From assembly GCA_049518775.1 (NCBI GenBank), contig JBEKRL010000041.1:1-17284 (forward strand): a stretch of DNA of 17,284 bases, read 5' to 3'. Positions 6,156 to 13,629 of this stretch are shown here, one piece after another. How positions within the stretch are numbered: the stretch's first letter is position 1; every line of letters starts with the position of its first letter. The stretch comes from Bog-877 sp049518775 (GTDB lineage Bacteria > Chloroflexota > Dormibacteria > Aeolococcales > Bog-877). Position numbers and translations under genes: made by a program. The notes under the pieces are model-generated. The model was not told the DNA's origin and did not search any database. It saw only the letters and a list, made by a program, of their open reading frames with translations.

Positions 6156-7421
6156 TCAGTCGGAGTAGCGCCGGAAGGCAAGGCAGGCGTTGTGGCCACC
6201 GAAGCCAAAGGAGTTGTTCAGCACCAGCGAGGGATTGACCGTCCGGGCTCCTTCCGTGACGTAGTCGAGATCGCAGTCGGGGTCCGGCTCCCGGTAGTTG
6301 ATGGTGGGGGGCACCCGACCGTCCACCACCGCCATCACCGAGAAGACCGACTCGATGGCGCCCGCCCCGCCCATGCTGTGGCCGGTCATCGACTTGGTCG
6401 AGGAGACCGGGACCGCCCGAGCGCGTTCCTCCCCCAGCACCTGCTTGATGGCGGCGGTCTCGGAGGCATCGTTGAGCTGGGTCGAGGTGCCGTGGGCGTT
6501 GATGTAGTCGACACCCTCGGGGCCGACGCCAGCCCTCTCCATGGCCCGGGCCATTGCCCGGCGGGCGCCTCTGCCGGTGGGATCGGGGGCGGTCAGGTGG
6601 TAGGCGTCAGCGCTCGCCCCGTAGCCGGCCACCTCAGCCAGGATCCGGGCGCCCCGGCGGCGGGCGTGGTCGAGGTCCTCCAGGACCAGGATCCCGCAGG
6701 CCTCGGCCACCACGAAGCCATCCCGGTCCCGGTCGAACGGGCGGCTGGCATGCGCGGGGTCGTCGTTGCGCTGAGAGAGCGCCCGCATCGCCGAGAAGGC
6801 TCCAATCGCCAGAGGGGTCACCGCGGCCTCGCTGGCCCCCGCCAGGCACGCCCGGGCATCACCCCGGCGGATGATCTCCGCCGCCTCGCCGATGGCATGG
6901 GCACCGGTGGCACATGCCGAGATCAGGGCGAAGTTTGGCCCGCAGGCTCCCAGCCTCATGGCGATCTCACCGGCCGCGATGTCGGCCAGGATCATCGGAA
7001 CCGTGAAGGGGCTGAGCCGGCGGGGTCCCCTCTCCTTGAGGGTGTAGCTGGCCTCCTCGGTGACCTTGAGCCCCCCGATCCCCGAGCCCACGATCACTCC
7101 CACCTCATCGCGGTTGGAGTCGTCGATCCGGAGGCCCGACTGATCCATCGCCTCGGTGGTGGCCGCCAGGGCGAACTGCGTGAAGCGGGCGGTGCGGTTG
7201 GCCTGCTTCCGGTCGATGAAGTCGGCCGGATCGAAGTCGAGCACCTCACCGGCGATCTGGGATGGGTAGGGCTCCGGGTCGAAGGCCTCGATCCTGGCGA
7301 TGCCGTTGCGGCCCGCCAGCAGGCCCTCCCAGGTGGGGCCGACCCCCACCGCCAGCGGCGTGATCACCCCCATGCCGGTGACCACCACCCGGGGCCGGCC
7401 GGCGGAGACGTCGGCGGTCAA
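6156..7421 (-). CDS. fabF: 3-oxoacyl-ACP synthase II (KAS II)
   Basis: This enzyme condenses malonyl-ACP with growing acyl-ACP in type II fatty-acid elongation. The 421 residues are close to the usual 410-415. The thiolase fold carries the Cys-His-His triad: Cys170 in SACATGAH, His310 in NAHGTST and His348 in MTGHSMGGAGA. The C-terminal NNSFGFGGHNA (402-412) and the N-terminal VVVTGMGVITPL are diagnostic of FabF. The start is TTG 7421, whose TTGA overlaps the fabH stop by 4 nt; a GTG just before VVTGMG is an alternative. The pair fabH-fabF is therefore translationally coupled. No acyl carrier protein gene sits between them, as it does in many bacteria, so acpP, fabD and fabG must be elsewhere. 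Confidence 0.95.
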   Translation of the reverse strand: MTADVSAGRPRVVVTGMGVITPLAVGVGPTWEGLLAGRNGIARIEAFDPEPYPSQIAGEVLDFDPADFIDRKQANRTARFTQFALAATTEAMDQSGLRIDDSNRDEVGVIVGSGIGGLKVTEEASYTLKERGPRRLSPFTVPMILADIAAGEIAMRLGACGPNFALISACATGAHAIGEAAEIIRRGDARACLAGASEAAVTPLAIGAFSAMRALSQRNDDPAHASRPFDRDRDGFVVAEACGILVLEDLDHARRRGARILAEVAGYGASADAYHLTAPDPTGRGARRAMARAMERAGVGPEGVDYINAHGTSTQLNDASETAAIKQVLGEERARAVPVSSTKSMTGHSMGGAGAIESVFSVMAVVDGRVPPTINYREPDPDCDLDYVTEGARTVNPSLVLNNSFGFGGHNACLAFRRYSD

Positions 7422-8509
7422 CCGGAGGTCCCCTCATGATCAGGATCGGGGGGCTTGGCCCGGTTCTCTGCCTCCGATCCCGCCGCGACCTTGGCGGGAT
7501 CGTCGACGCCCACCGCGGTGGGCTGCCAGCGGAGCAGGGCACCCGCCCAGGTGAGCCCGGCTCCGAAGACGGCCAGACAGACCAGATCACCATCGCGGCA
7601 TCGTCCTTCACCGACGGCCTCGGCCAGCGCCAGCGGTACCGACGCGGAGGAGGTGTTGCCGAAACGGTCCACGTTGCACACGAACCGCTCGAAGGGGATC
7701 CCGAGCCGGCCAGCGGCGGTGGCCAGGATCCGGGAGTTGGCCTGGTGAGGGACGATCAGGTTGATCTCATCCGGGCTCACCGCGGCGGCCTGGGCGAGCC
7801 GGACCACCACCTGTTCCAGCGCCTTGGTGCTGAAGCGGAATACCTCTCGGCCGTTCATCCGGATCGCCCGGTCCAGGGCGCGAGGGACCAACGCGTACGG
7901 GGGGAGACGCCCGGAACCCACCTCAGGCGGCCGCCCGAAGGGCACCGTGTCAAGGGCCCAGGCCCCCTTCCCGTCGGCGCCTAGGTCGAAAGCCACGATC
8001 TCGGCCCCGGACTCCTCGGGGCCCCCGACGAGGAGGGCTCCGGCACCGTCCCCGAAGAGCACGGCGGTGGAACGGTCGCTCCAGTCCACCACCCGGGTGA
8101 AGATCTCGGCGGTCAGAACCAGGACTCTGCGGCTGAGCCCACCGTGGATCATGGACTGGGCCAGGGCCATCCCATAAACGGCCCCGGAGCAGCCCGCCTG
8201 AATGTCGAAGGCCGGCCCCTGGGGGCAGCCGAGCTCGGCCTGGAGGCGGCAGGCCAGGGAGGGGAAGGTCAGGTCCGGGGAGCTGCTGTTGCAGATCACG
8301 GTATCGATCTGCTCCGGCCCCACGCCGGCAGCCTTGAAGGCGGCCCGTGCAGCCCTTGCCGCGAGCTCCAAAAGGGTCAGCTCCGGCCCGGCCACCCGGC
8401 GCTCACGGATCCCGGTCCGGGACTGGATCCACTCGTCGGAGGTGTCGAGGAACCGCTCGATGTCGGAGTTGGAAACCCGGAGCCCGGGGACAGCGGTACC
8501 GATCCCCAT
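7418..8509 (-). CDS. fabH: 3-oxoacyl-ACP synthase III (KAS III)
   Basis: FabH starts fatty-acid chains by condensing an acyl-CoA primer with malonyl-ACP. Counted from ATG 8509, the 363 residues contain the Cys-His-Asn triad: Cys107 in IQAGCSGA, His255 in VPHQANSRI and Asn285 in DRFGNTSSAS. DTSDEWIQSRTGIRERR near 22-38 is a family hallmark. The frame is open up to GTG 8593, but the added stretch has a rare TTA codon and no ribosome site, so ATG 8509 or the adjacent TTG 8512 is favoured. The FabH fold should start a few residues before MGIGTAVP, which leaves some doubt. A hydrophilic tail of about 35 residues after LLRWQP extends beyond the usual C-terminus. It overlaps fabF by 4 nt and is divergent from accD. 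Confidence 0.93.
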   Translation of the reverse strand: MGIGTAVPGLRVSNSDIERFLDTSDEWIQSRTGIRERRVAGPELTLLELAARAARAAFKAAGVGPEQIDTVICNSSSPDLTFPSLACRLQAELGCPQGPAFDIQAGCSGAVYGMALAQSMIHGGLSRRVLVLTAEIFTRVVDWSDRSTAVLFGDGAGALLVGGPEESGAEIVAFDLGADGKGAWALDTVPFGRPPEVGSGRLPPYALVPRALDRAIRMNGREVFRFSTKALEQVVVRLAQAAAVSPDEINLIVPHQANSRILATAAGRLGIPFERFVCNVDRFGNTSSASVPLALAEAVGEGRCRDGDLVCLAVFGAGLTWAGALLRWQPTAVGVDDPAKVAAGSEAENRAKPPDPDHEGTSG

Positions 8510-8655
8510 CAACCGGCTCTGGGCCGGCCCATCCCCCCGGCCCTTCCCGCCTAACGAGCCCGCGCTATCCTGCCAGGGCGACCCCACACGCACTGGAAGA
8601 CCGGGAGCCCCATTCTGGTTACGGGTCTCCCCAAAGCGGTCTCGGGGCCGTAACC

Positions 8656-8685
8656 TTGCGGGGTCGTTTGGGACTCTGCTTATGT
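8656..8685 (+). promoter_or_regulatory. Possible accD-accA promoter
   Basis: In the 242-bp gap between fabH and accD, TTGCGG (8656-8661) and TTATGT (8680-8685) are separated by 18 nt, a sigma70-like arrangement about 66 nt upstream of the accD start. The match to consensus is partial. The gap must also hold the promoter for fabH-fabF on the other strand, for which no convincing pair was found. Confidence 0.25.
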
Positions 8686-8751
8686 CAGTGGTGTCGCCGG
8701 ACGAGTTCGGATCTCGGCGCCTTGAGCCAGGAGCTCGCGAGGGAGGAAGCG

Positions 8752-9606
8752 ATGTCGGCTAGCCCCACCTACGCCCCAGCCAAGGCCGCAACCACGATTG
8801 GGGAGCGGGTCACTTGTGTGGTCTGCAATCAGGACCAGTCCGCCGCCGAGGCCCAGGCCAACCTCTACGTCTGTCCCTCCTGCGGCAACCACAGCCGGAT
8901 CAGCGCCCACGAGCGGGTCCGTGAGCTGGCCGACCCCGGCAGCTTCAGGGAGTGGGACGCGGCGCTGGCGGGCAGCGATCGGTTGGGGTTCTTCGACACC
9001 CGCGCCTACTCGGACCGGCTGGACGAGGCCCGGCTGCGGCAGAGGCTACCCGACGCCATCCTCACCGGCGCGGCTCAGATCAGCTCGATCCGGGTGGGGC
9101 TGGCCGCCTTCGATTTCGGCTTCCTGGGCGGGAGCCTGTCCACCGCGGTCGGGGAGCGGTTGGCCCGTGCCATCGAGCGAAGCGCCGACTCCGATCTCCC
9201 CTTCGTCTGTGTGACGTCCTCGGGCGGCGCCAGGATGCAGGAGGGGGTCTTCTCCCTGATGCAGATGGCCAAGAGCGTTGCTGCCCTGCACCGACTGGCT
9301 GAGAGCCACCTGCCCTTCATCTCGATTCTGGCCGACCCCACCATGGGCGGCAGCATCGCCAGCTTTGCCGCCCTGGGCGACGTGATCCTGGCCGAGCCCA
9401 AGGCCATGATCGGGTTCACCGGGGCCAGGGTGATCACCCAGGCCACCTACGAACAGCTTCCCGCCGGCTTCCAGACCAGCGAGTTCCACCTCGCCCGGGG
9501 ACTGATCGACAAGGTGGTGGATCGGCGCCAGCTCCGCGAGGTCCTGACCCAGTTGCTCACGGTGCTGTCTGGACCAGCGGGGGACACCAACCAGGCCCCA
9601 GCGTGA
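8752..9606 (+). CDS. accD: Acetyl-CoA carboxylase carboxyltransferase beta subunit
   Basis: AccD and AccA together move the carboxyl group from carboxybiotin-BCCP to acetyl-CoA, giving malonyl-CoA. The 284-residue protein starts at ATG 8752 with GGGAGGAAG immediately upstream. An N-terminal zinc ribbon is intact (Cys22, Cys25, Cys41, Cys44). The crotonase-like carboxyltransferase domain follows, with TSSGGARMQEG (155-165), DPTMGGSIASF (195-205) and GFTGARVI (221-228). Its stop overlaps the accA start by 4 nt, consistent with equal synthesis of the two subunits. A longer open frame back to 8347 was rejected because it reads through the fabH region on the opposite strand. No biotin carboxylase or BCCP gene is present in the window. 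Confidence 0.95.
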   Translation: MSASPTYAPAKAATTIGERVTCVVCNQDQSAAEAQANLYVCPSCGNHSRISAHERVRELADPGSFREWDAALAGSDRLGFFDTRAYSDRLDEARLRQRLPDAILTGAAQISSIRVGLAAFDFGFLGGSLSTAVGERLARAIERSADSDLPFVCVTSSGGARMQEGVFSLMQMAKSVAALHRLAESHLPFISILADPTMGGSIASFAALGDVILAEPKAMIGFTGARVITQATYEQLPAGFQTSEFHLARGLIDKVVDRRQLREVLTQLLTVLSGPAGDTNQAPA

Positions 9607-10445
9607 GTCAGGGGAAAGGGTCCGCTGAGAGGACCGCCAACGCCCAGGAGATGGCCGACGCCTGGGCCCATGTGGAGGTCTCCCGGCATCCCGACCGCCC
9701 CTACTCCCTGGACCTGATCGAGCGCTGCCTCGACCAGTTCATCGAGCTCCACGGCGACCGCCAAGGCGGAGACGACGCAGCGGTGGTGATCGGGCTGGCC
9801 AGGCTTAACGGAGCCCGGCTGGCGGTGGTGGCCAACCAGAAGGGCCGGACCCTGGAGGAGCGGGGTCGGCGCAACTTCGGCATGGCCCACCCTGAGGGTT
9901 ACCGCAAGGCTCAGCGGCTCTTTGCCCTGGCCGGCCGGCTCCAGCTCCCCGTGGTCAGCTTCATCGACACCCCAGGCGCCTACCCCGGGGTGGCCGCCGA
10001 GGAGGGGGGCCAGGCCTGGGCGATCGCCCAGACCCTGGAGGCCCAACTGGCGCTGCCCACCCCCTACCTGGCGGTGGTGATCGGGGAAGGGGGGAGTGGC
10101 GGGGCATTGGCCACCCTGTTGGCCGACTCGGTGCTGGTCCTGGAGCACGCCTTCCTCTCGGTAGCCTCGCCTGAGGCGGCGGCGGCGATCCTGTTCCGGG
10201 ACGCCGGCCGCAAGCAGAGCGCCGCGGCGGCGCTCCGCCTTGAGCCCCAGAACCTGCTCGACTGGGGAATCGCCGACGAGATCGTGCCCGAGCCCGAGGG
10301 AGGTGCCCACACCGACTGGGACGCCACGGCGGCCCTGCTCCGGCCTCGGCTTGAGGCCAGGCTCCAGCAGCTGGTCACGGAAGGCGTCGACCCCGCCCGC
10401 CGGAGGGAGCGGTACCGGCAACTGGATGGGCTCTTCTCGGCCTGA
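9603..10445 (+). CDS. accA: Acetyl-CoA carboxylase carboxyltransferase alpha subunit
   Basis: This is the partner of AccD in the carboxyltransferase half-reaction. The GTG start at 9603 sits inside the accD stop (GTGA). The 280 residues include RHPDRPYSLDLI (28-39), NFGMAHPEGYRKA (91-103), DTPGAYPG (122-129) and GEGGSGGA (161-168), all strongly conserved in AccA. The C-terminal IVPEPEGGAH segment matches the family end. Compared with E. coli AccA (about 319 residues), the N-terminal helical region of about 40-50 residues, including the LDFE-type motif, is missing; the protein begins near the RHP motif. The catalytic core is complete, so it should be functional. It converges with the decarboxylase gene, with only 9 bp between the two stop codons. 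Confidence 0.94.
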   Translation: MSQGKGSAERTANAQEMADAWAHVEVSRHPDRPYSLDLIERCLDQFIELHGDRQGGDDAAVVIGLARLNGARLAVVANQKGRTLEERGRRNFGMAHPEGYRKAQRLFALAGRLQLPVVSFIDTPGAYPGVAAEEGGQAWAIAQTLEAQLALPTPYLAVVIGEGGSGGALATLLADSVLVLEHAFLSVASPEAAAAILFRDAGRKQSAAAALRLEPQNLLDWGIADEIVPEPEGGAHTDWDATAALLRPRLEARLQQLVTEGVDPARRRERYRQLDGLFSA

Positions 10446-10454
10446 GCACGCCGT

Positions 10455-11945
10455 CTAGCCCTGGGCTGCCTCCTGAAGTGCCTCCCAGAGCCGGGCCACA
10501 TCCTCGGGCCCGGTGCGGATGTTGCCCACCGAGGCCCGGAGCACGAAGTGGTCCCCCGGCACCGCATGGGAGATGAAGACGGCCCCGCCGGCGTTGACCC
10601 TGGCCATCAGCTCCCGGTTGTGAGCCTCCAACTCGGCCTCGGACAAGCTGTCTGAGGGGCGGTGCCGGAAGCAGACCGTGGCCATGGGGACCGGGGCGCA
10701 GAGCTCCCAATCCGGAGCCCGTTCAATCTGGTCCCGGAGCCAGCGGGCCATCCGAACGTGCTGGCGGACGCGCTCGGCCAGCCCCTCCCCACCGTAGTGC
10801 CGGAGGACGAACCAGAGCTTGAGTGCCCGCATGCGCCGACCCAGCGAGACCCCGAAGTCCATCAGGTTCCGCGAGCCCAGACCAGACTCCCGCCCCAGCT
10901 CCGGAGTGCTGAGGTATTCGGGCACCAGAGAGAAGGCCTGGGTCAGGACCTGGGGCCGGGCGGTGAAGAGCACCGAGCAGTCCATCGGAGTGAAGAGCCA
11001 CTTGTGCGGGTTGACCACCAGCGAGTCCGCCCTCTCGGCCCCCGCCAGCACCTCCCGCCACTCCGGGACCACCGCCATGGCACCACCGTGAGCGGCATCC
11101 ACGTGGAGCCAGAGGCGGTGCTCCTGGCACAGTTCGGCGACCTCCGGGACTGGGTCGACGCTGGTGGTGGCGGTCGTCCCCACCGTGGCCACCACGGCCA
11201 CGGGGCGCAGCCCACCGGCCAGGTCCTCCTCGATCGCGCGACGCAGTTCCCCCGGGTCCATCCGGAATTGGCCGTCCACCGGGATCGAGCGGAATCCGGC
11301 CTGCCCCAGCCCCAAGGTGATCACCGCCTTCTCCACCGAGGAGTGGGCCTGTTCCGAGGCGTAGATGCGGAGCCGGGGAAGCTCTGGCCGGCCGACCAGT
11401 CCCTTCTCCCGGACCTCCAGGCCGAGGGCCTCCCGGGCCGCCGCCAGCGCCACCAGGGTGGAGGTCGAGGCGGTGTCGTTGATGTGGCCGTCCCAGCTTG
11501 ATGGGAGCCCCATCAGCTGGGCCAGCCACCGACAGACCACCCACTCCAGTTCGGTGGCCGCCGGTGAGGTGCGCCAGAGCATGGCGTTGACGTTGAGGCC
11601 AGCGGTCAGCATCTCCCCCAGGATCCCGGCCGCCGATCCCGCACCGCCGAAGTAGGCGAAGAAGCGGGGGTGGACCCAGTGGGTGATCCCAGGCATCAGC
11701 AGCCGGTCCAGATCCGCCATGATCCGGTCGATTGGCTCGCCCTGGGCGGGAGCCTCGTTCGGCAGCGCGTCGGCCACGGCGCCGGGCCGGGCGTGGGAGA
11801 GAGGCGGGTACTCGGAGACCCGCTCCAGGTAGTCGGCGATCCAGTCCGCGGCGGCGTGGGCACTCTCCCGGAACTGCTCCGCAGGCATGTCCCCGAGGAA
11901 CTCTCTGGCGGGCATCTCGGGCTCGTTGTCGCTCACCACGCCCAT
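10455..11945 (-). CDS. Group II PLP-dependent amino-acid decarboxylase (aromatic-L-amino-acid decarboxylase type)
   Basis: The 496 residues match the fold of DOPA/tryptophan/tyrosine decarboxylases, which convert an amino acid to its amine and CO2. Visible landmarks are ITHWVHPRFFAYF (87-99), His201 in EQAHSSVEKA (ring-stacking His), Asp283 in HVDAAHGG (pyridine-N partner) and Lys315 in NPHKWLF (Schiff base). The catalytic-loop segment VPEYLS places Tyr344 at the position of DDC Tyr332. That Tyr favours decarboxylation over the aldehyde-synthase activity seen in Phe variants. LGRRMRALKLWFVLRHYG (368-385) is a strong family block. The longest start is ATG 11945. GGGGAG touches that codon directly, so GTG 11939, 6 nt downstream of it, may be the true start. 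It follows the MTHFR-like gene after 9 nt. The substrate cannot be read from the sequence. Confidence 0.9.
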   Translation of the reverse strand: MGVVSDNEPEMPAREFLGDMPAEQFRESAHAAADWIADYLERVSEYPPLSHARPGAVADALPNEAPAQGEPIDRIMADLDRLLMPGITHWVHPRFFAYFGGAGSAAGILGEMLTAGLNVNAMLWRTSPAATELEWVVCRWLAQLMGLPSSWDGHINDTASTSTLVALAAAREALGLEVREKGLVGRPELPRLRIYASEQAHSSVEKAVITLGLGQAGFRSIPVDGQFRMDPGELRRAIEEDLAGGLRPVAVVATVGTTATTSVDPVPEVAELCQEHRLWLHVDAAHGGAMAVVPEWREVLAGAERADSLVVNPHKWLFTPMDCSVLFTARPQVLTQAFSLVPEYLSTPELGRESGLGSRNLMDFGVSLGRRMRALKLWFVLRHYGGEGLAERVRQHVRMARWLRDQIERAPDWELCAPVPMATVCFRHRPSDSLSEAELEAHNRELMARVNAGGAVFISHAVPGDHFVLRASVGNIRTGPEDVARLWEALQEAAQG

Positions 11946-11954
11946 CTCCCCGGC

Positions 11955-12767
11955 TCAGGCGCCGGCCGTGGCCCGCGCCCGATCGAAGGCCTCGACGATC
12001 TCCAAGGCATGCCGCTCGGCGCCGAGCGGTATCACGTGGAGCCGAAGCCCCGGGCGCCGGCCGATCTCGGCGGCCAGCGCGGTTGCCACCTCCACCCCTT
12101 CCCCCCGCTGAATCCTCTCCGCCAGCCCCTCGGGCACCGGGCAGTCGGGGATCGAGTGCCTCACGAAGTCAAGGTTGCGACGAGAGCGCAGGATCCCGAC
12201 GCTGGCGAAGATCCCCACCTCGGCCGGAAGCACCGAGCTCGCGTCTTCCAGGAAGCTGTCGAAGCTGGCCATGTCGAAGATCATCTGGGTCTGGACGAAG
12301 TCCACTCCGGCCTCGGCCTTGCGCTCCAGCAGCCGCAGCTCCCGGCTGCGCTCCGCGAAGGGATTGACCACCGCGCCTCGAAGCACCCGTTGGGGGGCAG
12401 CCCACTCGGGCACCAGCCGGAGCACCTCGGTCGGCCGCATGGCGGCCTCCACCGCGGGCCCGCCCCGGCGGTCTCCCCGCACCACCAGCACCCCAGCCGC
12501 TCCCATGGCGGCCGCCCCGGACACCTGCTGGTGGAGGCCGAGCTGATTGCGGTCCCGGCAGGAGAGGTGGAGGACCGGACGCAACCCCAGGGCGAGGCAG
12601 TCGGGGATCGCCGCCAGGGGAGAGAGCCTGGCCCTGGCCATATGGTTGTCGGTCAGCCCCACCAGATGAACCGCGCCAGCCAGATTGGTCAGGGCACGGC
12701 GGACCGGCGCCAAGTCGGCGCTCCTGGGCATCGAGAGCTCAGCAGAGTGGTGGGCGGCGGTCAGCAC
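11955..12767 (-). CDS. Short methylenetetrahydrofolate-reductase-family protein
   Basis: MTHFR reduces methylene-tetrahydrofolate to methyl-tetrahydrofolate with FAD. From GTG 12767 the 270 residues cover the single catalytic TIM-barrel domain. Landmarks are Glu10 (AELSMPR, at the catalytic Glu position), LTDNHMARARLSPLA (38-52), LSCRDRN (68-74), RGDRRG (97-102, FAD-site Asp99), GAVVNPF (131-137), FVQTQMIFD (157-165) and IPDCPVPEGLAERI (206-219). An open frame reaches 13226, but its first 153 residues are antisense to the ABC transporter gene and were excluded. No ribosome site precedes GTG 12767; TATATT lies 9 nt upstream, which suggests a leaderless or nearly leaderless mRNA. It probably forms one operon with the decarboxylase. 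The motif spelling departs from MetF, so a related C1 function remains possible. Confidence 0.82.
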   Translation of the reverse strand: MLTAAHHSAELSMPRSADLAPVRRALTNLAGAVHLVGLTDNHMARARLSPLAAIPDCLALGLRPVLHLSCRDRNQLGLHQQVSGAAAMGAAGVLVVRGDRRGGPAVEAAMRPTEVLRLVPEWAAPQRVLRGAVVNPFAERSRELRLLERKAEAGVDFVQTQMIFDMASFDSFLEDASSVLPAEVGIFASVGILRSRRNLDFVRHSIPDCPVPEGLAERIQRGEGVEVATALAAEIGRRPGLRLHVIPLGAERHALEIVEAFDRARATAGA

Positions 12768-12776
12768 GATCCCGTC

Positions 12777-12782
12777 AATATA
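12777..12782 (-). promoter_or_regulatory. Candidate -10 element (TATATT) for the MTHFR-like gene
   Basis: TATATT on the minus strand ends 9 nt before GTG 12767, and it stands out in an otherwise GC-rich intergenic gap. With standard spacing, transcription would begin about 3 nt ahead of the start codon. No clear -35 hexamer is seen at 16-18 nt upstream. Confidence 0.35.
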
Positions 12783-12876
12783 TGGGACGTGCGCAGCGAC
12801 CAGCCCTCGACCCCGGGCCCGGAGCCCCGGCCGGTGGCGACCAGGCCCCCCCAACCCGGCAGCCGGACCCGCCGGG

Positions 12877-13629
12877 TTGACTGACGCCGTGGCCGTCGGC
12901 GGCTCCCCGATTCCTCCGGGGAGTCTCGAGATCCCGGTCCTGGAAGCACGCCATCTGGGCCGGTCCCTGCCCATGGGCTCGGAGAGGCTGGAGATCCTCC
13001 GCGACATCAACTTCGAGATCCACCGGGGCGAGTTCGTGGCCCTGATGGGGCCCTCAGGAAGCGGCAAGAGCACTCTCCTGGGCTGCATCACCGGGCTTGA
13101 CAGTCCCACCACCGGGCAGGTCCTGCTCAACGGGGTCGACATCTCCAAGATGCGCGAGTCCCAGCTGGCGGGAATTCGCAATCGCAGCGTGGGCATGGTC
13201 TTCCAGGCCTTCAACCTCATTCCCACCCTGACCGCCCGGGAGAACGTGGAGGTCCCCCTCTACGCCGGCAGCTGGCGCGGGTCGCCCGCGGCCAGGGCCG
13301 AGGAGCTCCTGGGGCTGGTGGGGCTGAGCAGCCGGCTGGAGCACCGGCCCAACCAGCTCTCGGGAGGAGAGCAGCAGCGGGTGGCGATCGCCCGGGCCCT
13401 GGCCACCCAGCCGCCGCTTCTGGCGGCGGACGAGCCGACCGGGAACCTGGCGGCCGCCCAGGGGAAGGAGTTGCTGGAACTGCTCTGGAGCCTGAGGGAG
13501 CGGCTCGGCACCACCTTCGTGATCGCAACCCATGACGCCACGGTGAGCGGCTATGCCACCAGGCTGCTCCAGCTCGCCGACGGGGCCCTGGTGGGCGATC
13601 ACCCGGGACCGCGGGCCGGCTCATCTTGA
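12877..13629 (+). CDS. ABC transporter ATP-binding protein, MacB/LolD type
   Basis: This ATPase drives the permease encoded directly downstream. From TTG 12877 there are 250 residues; GTG 12889 is an equally plausible start, since neither has a clear ribosome site. Motifs: Walker A GPSGSGKST (58-66), Q-loop Gln110 in VFQAFNLIPTLTARENV, signature LSGGEQQR (161-168), Walker B LLAADEP (181-187), switch His219 in ATHD. The FNLIP-T-T-ENV wording after the Q-loop is typical of the MacB/LolD/FtsE-like export and mechanotransmission family. The D-loop is odd: after PTGN it reads LAAAQG instead of LDSxTG, so the conserved Asp is absent. Earlier upstream codons to 12685 are antisense to the MTHFR-like gene and were excluded. 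Its stop overlaps the permease start by 4 nt. Confidence 0.92.
   Translation: MTDAVAVGGSPIPPGSLEIPVLEARHLGRSLPMGSERLEILRDINFEIHRGEFVALMGPSGSGKSTLLGCITGLDSPTTGQVLLNGVDISKMRESQLAGIRNRSVGMVFQAFNLIPTLTARENVEVPLYAGSWRGSPAARAEELLGLVGLSSRLEHRPNQLSGGEQQRVAIARALATQPPLLAADEPTGNLAAAQGKELLELLWSLRERLGTTFVIATHDATVSGYATRLLQLADGALVGDHPGPRAGSS

Noticed and set aside
8347..8751. Longer accD start (419 residues)
   Set aside because: The added region is antisense to fabH; the ATG at 8752 has a near-perfect ribosome site and fits AccD.
11670..12884. 404-codon open frame on the plus strand
   Set aside because: It is a shadow of the decarboxylase and MTHFR-like genes, with no family features.
12768..13226. Longer start of the MTHFR-like gene (423 residues)
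   Set aside because: The added region is antisense to the conserved ABC ATPase motifs and has no resemblance to MTHFR.
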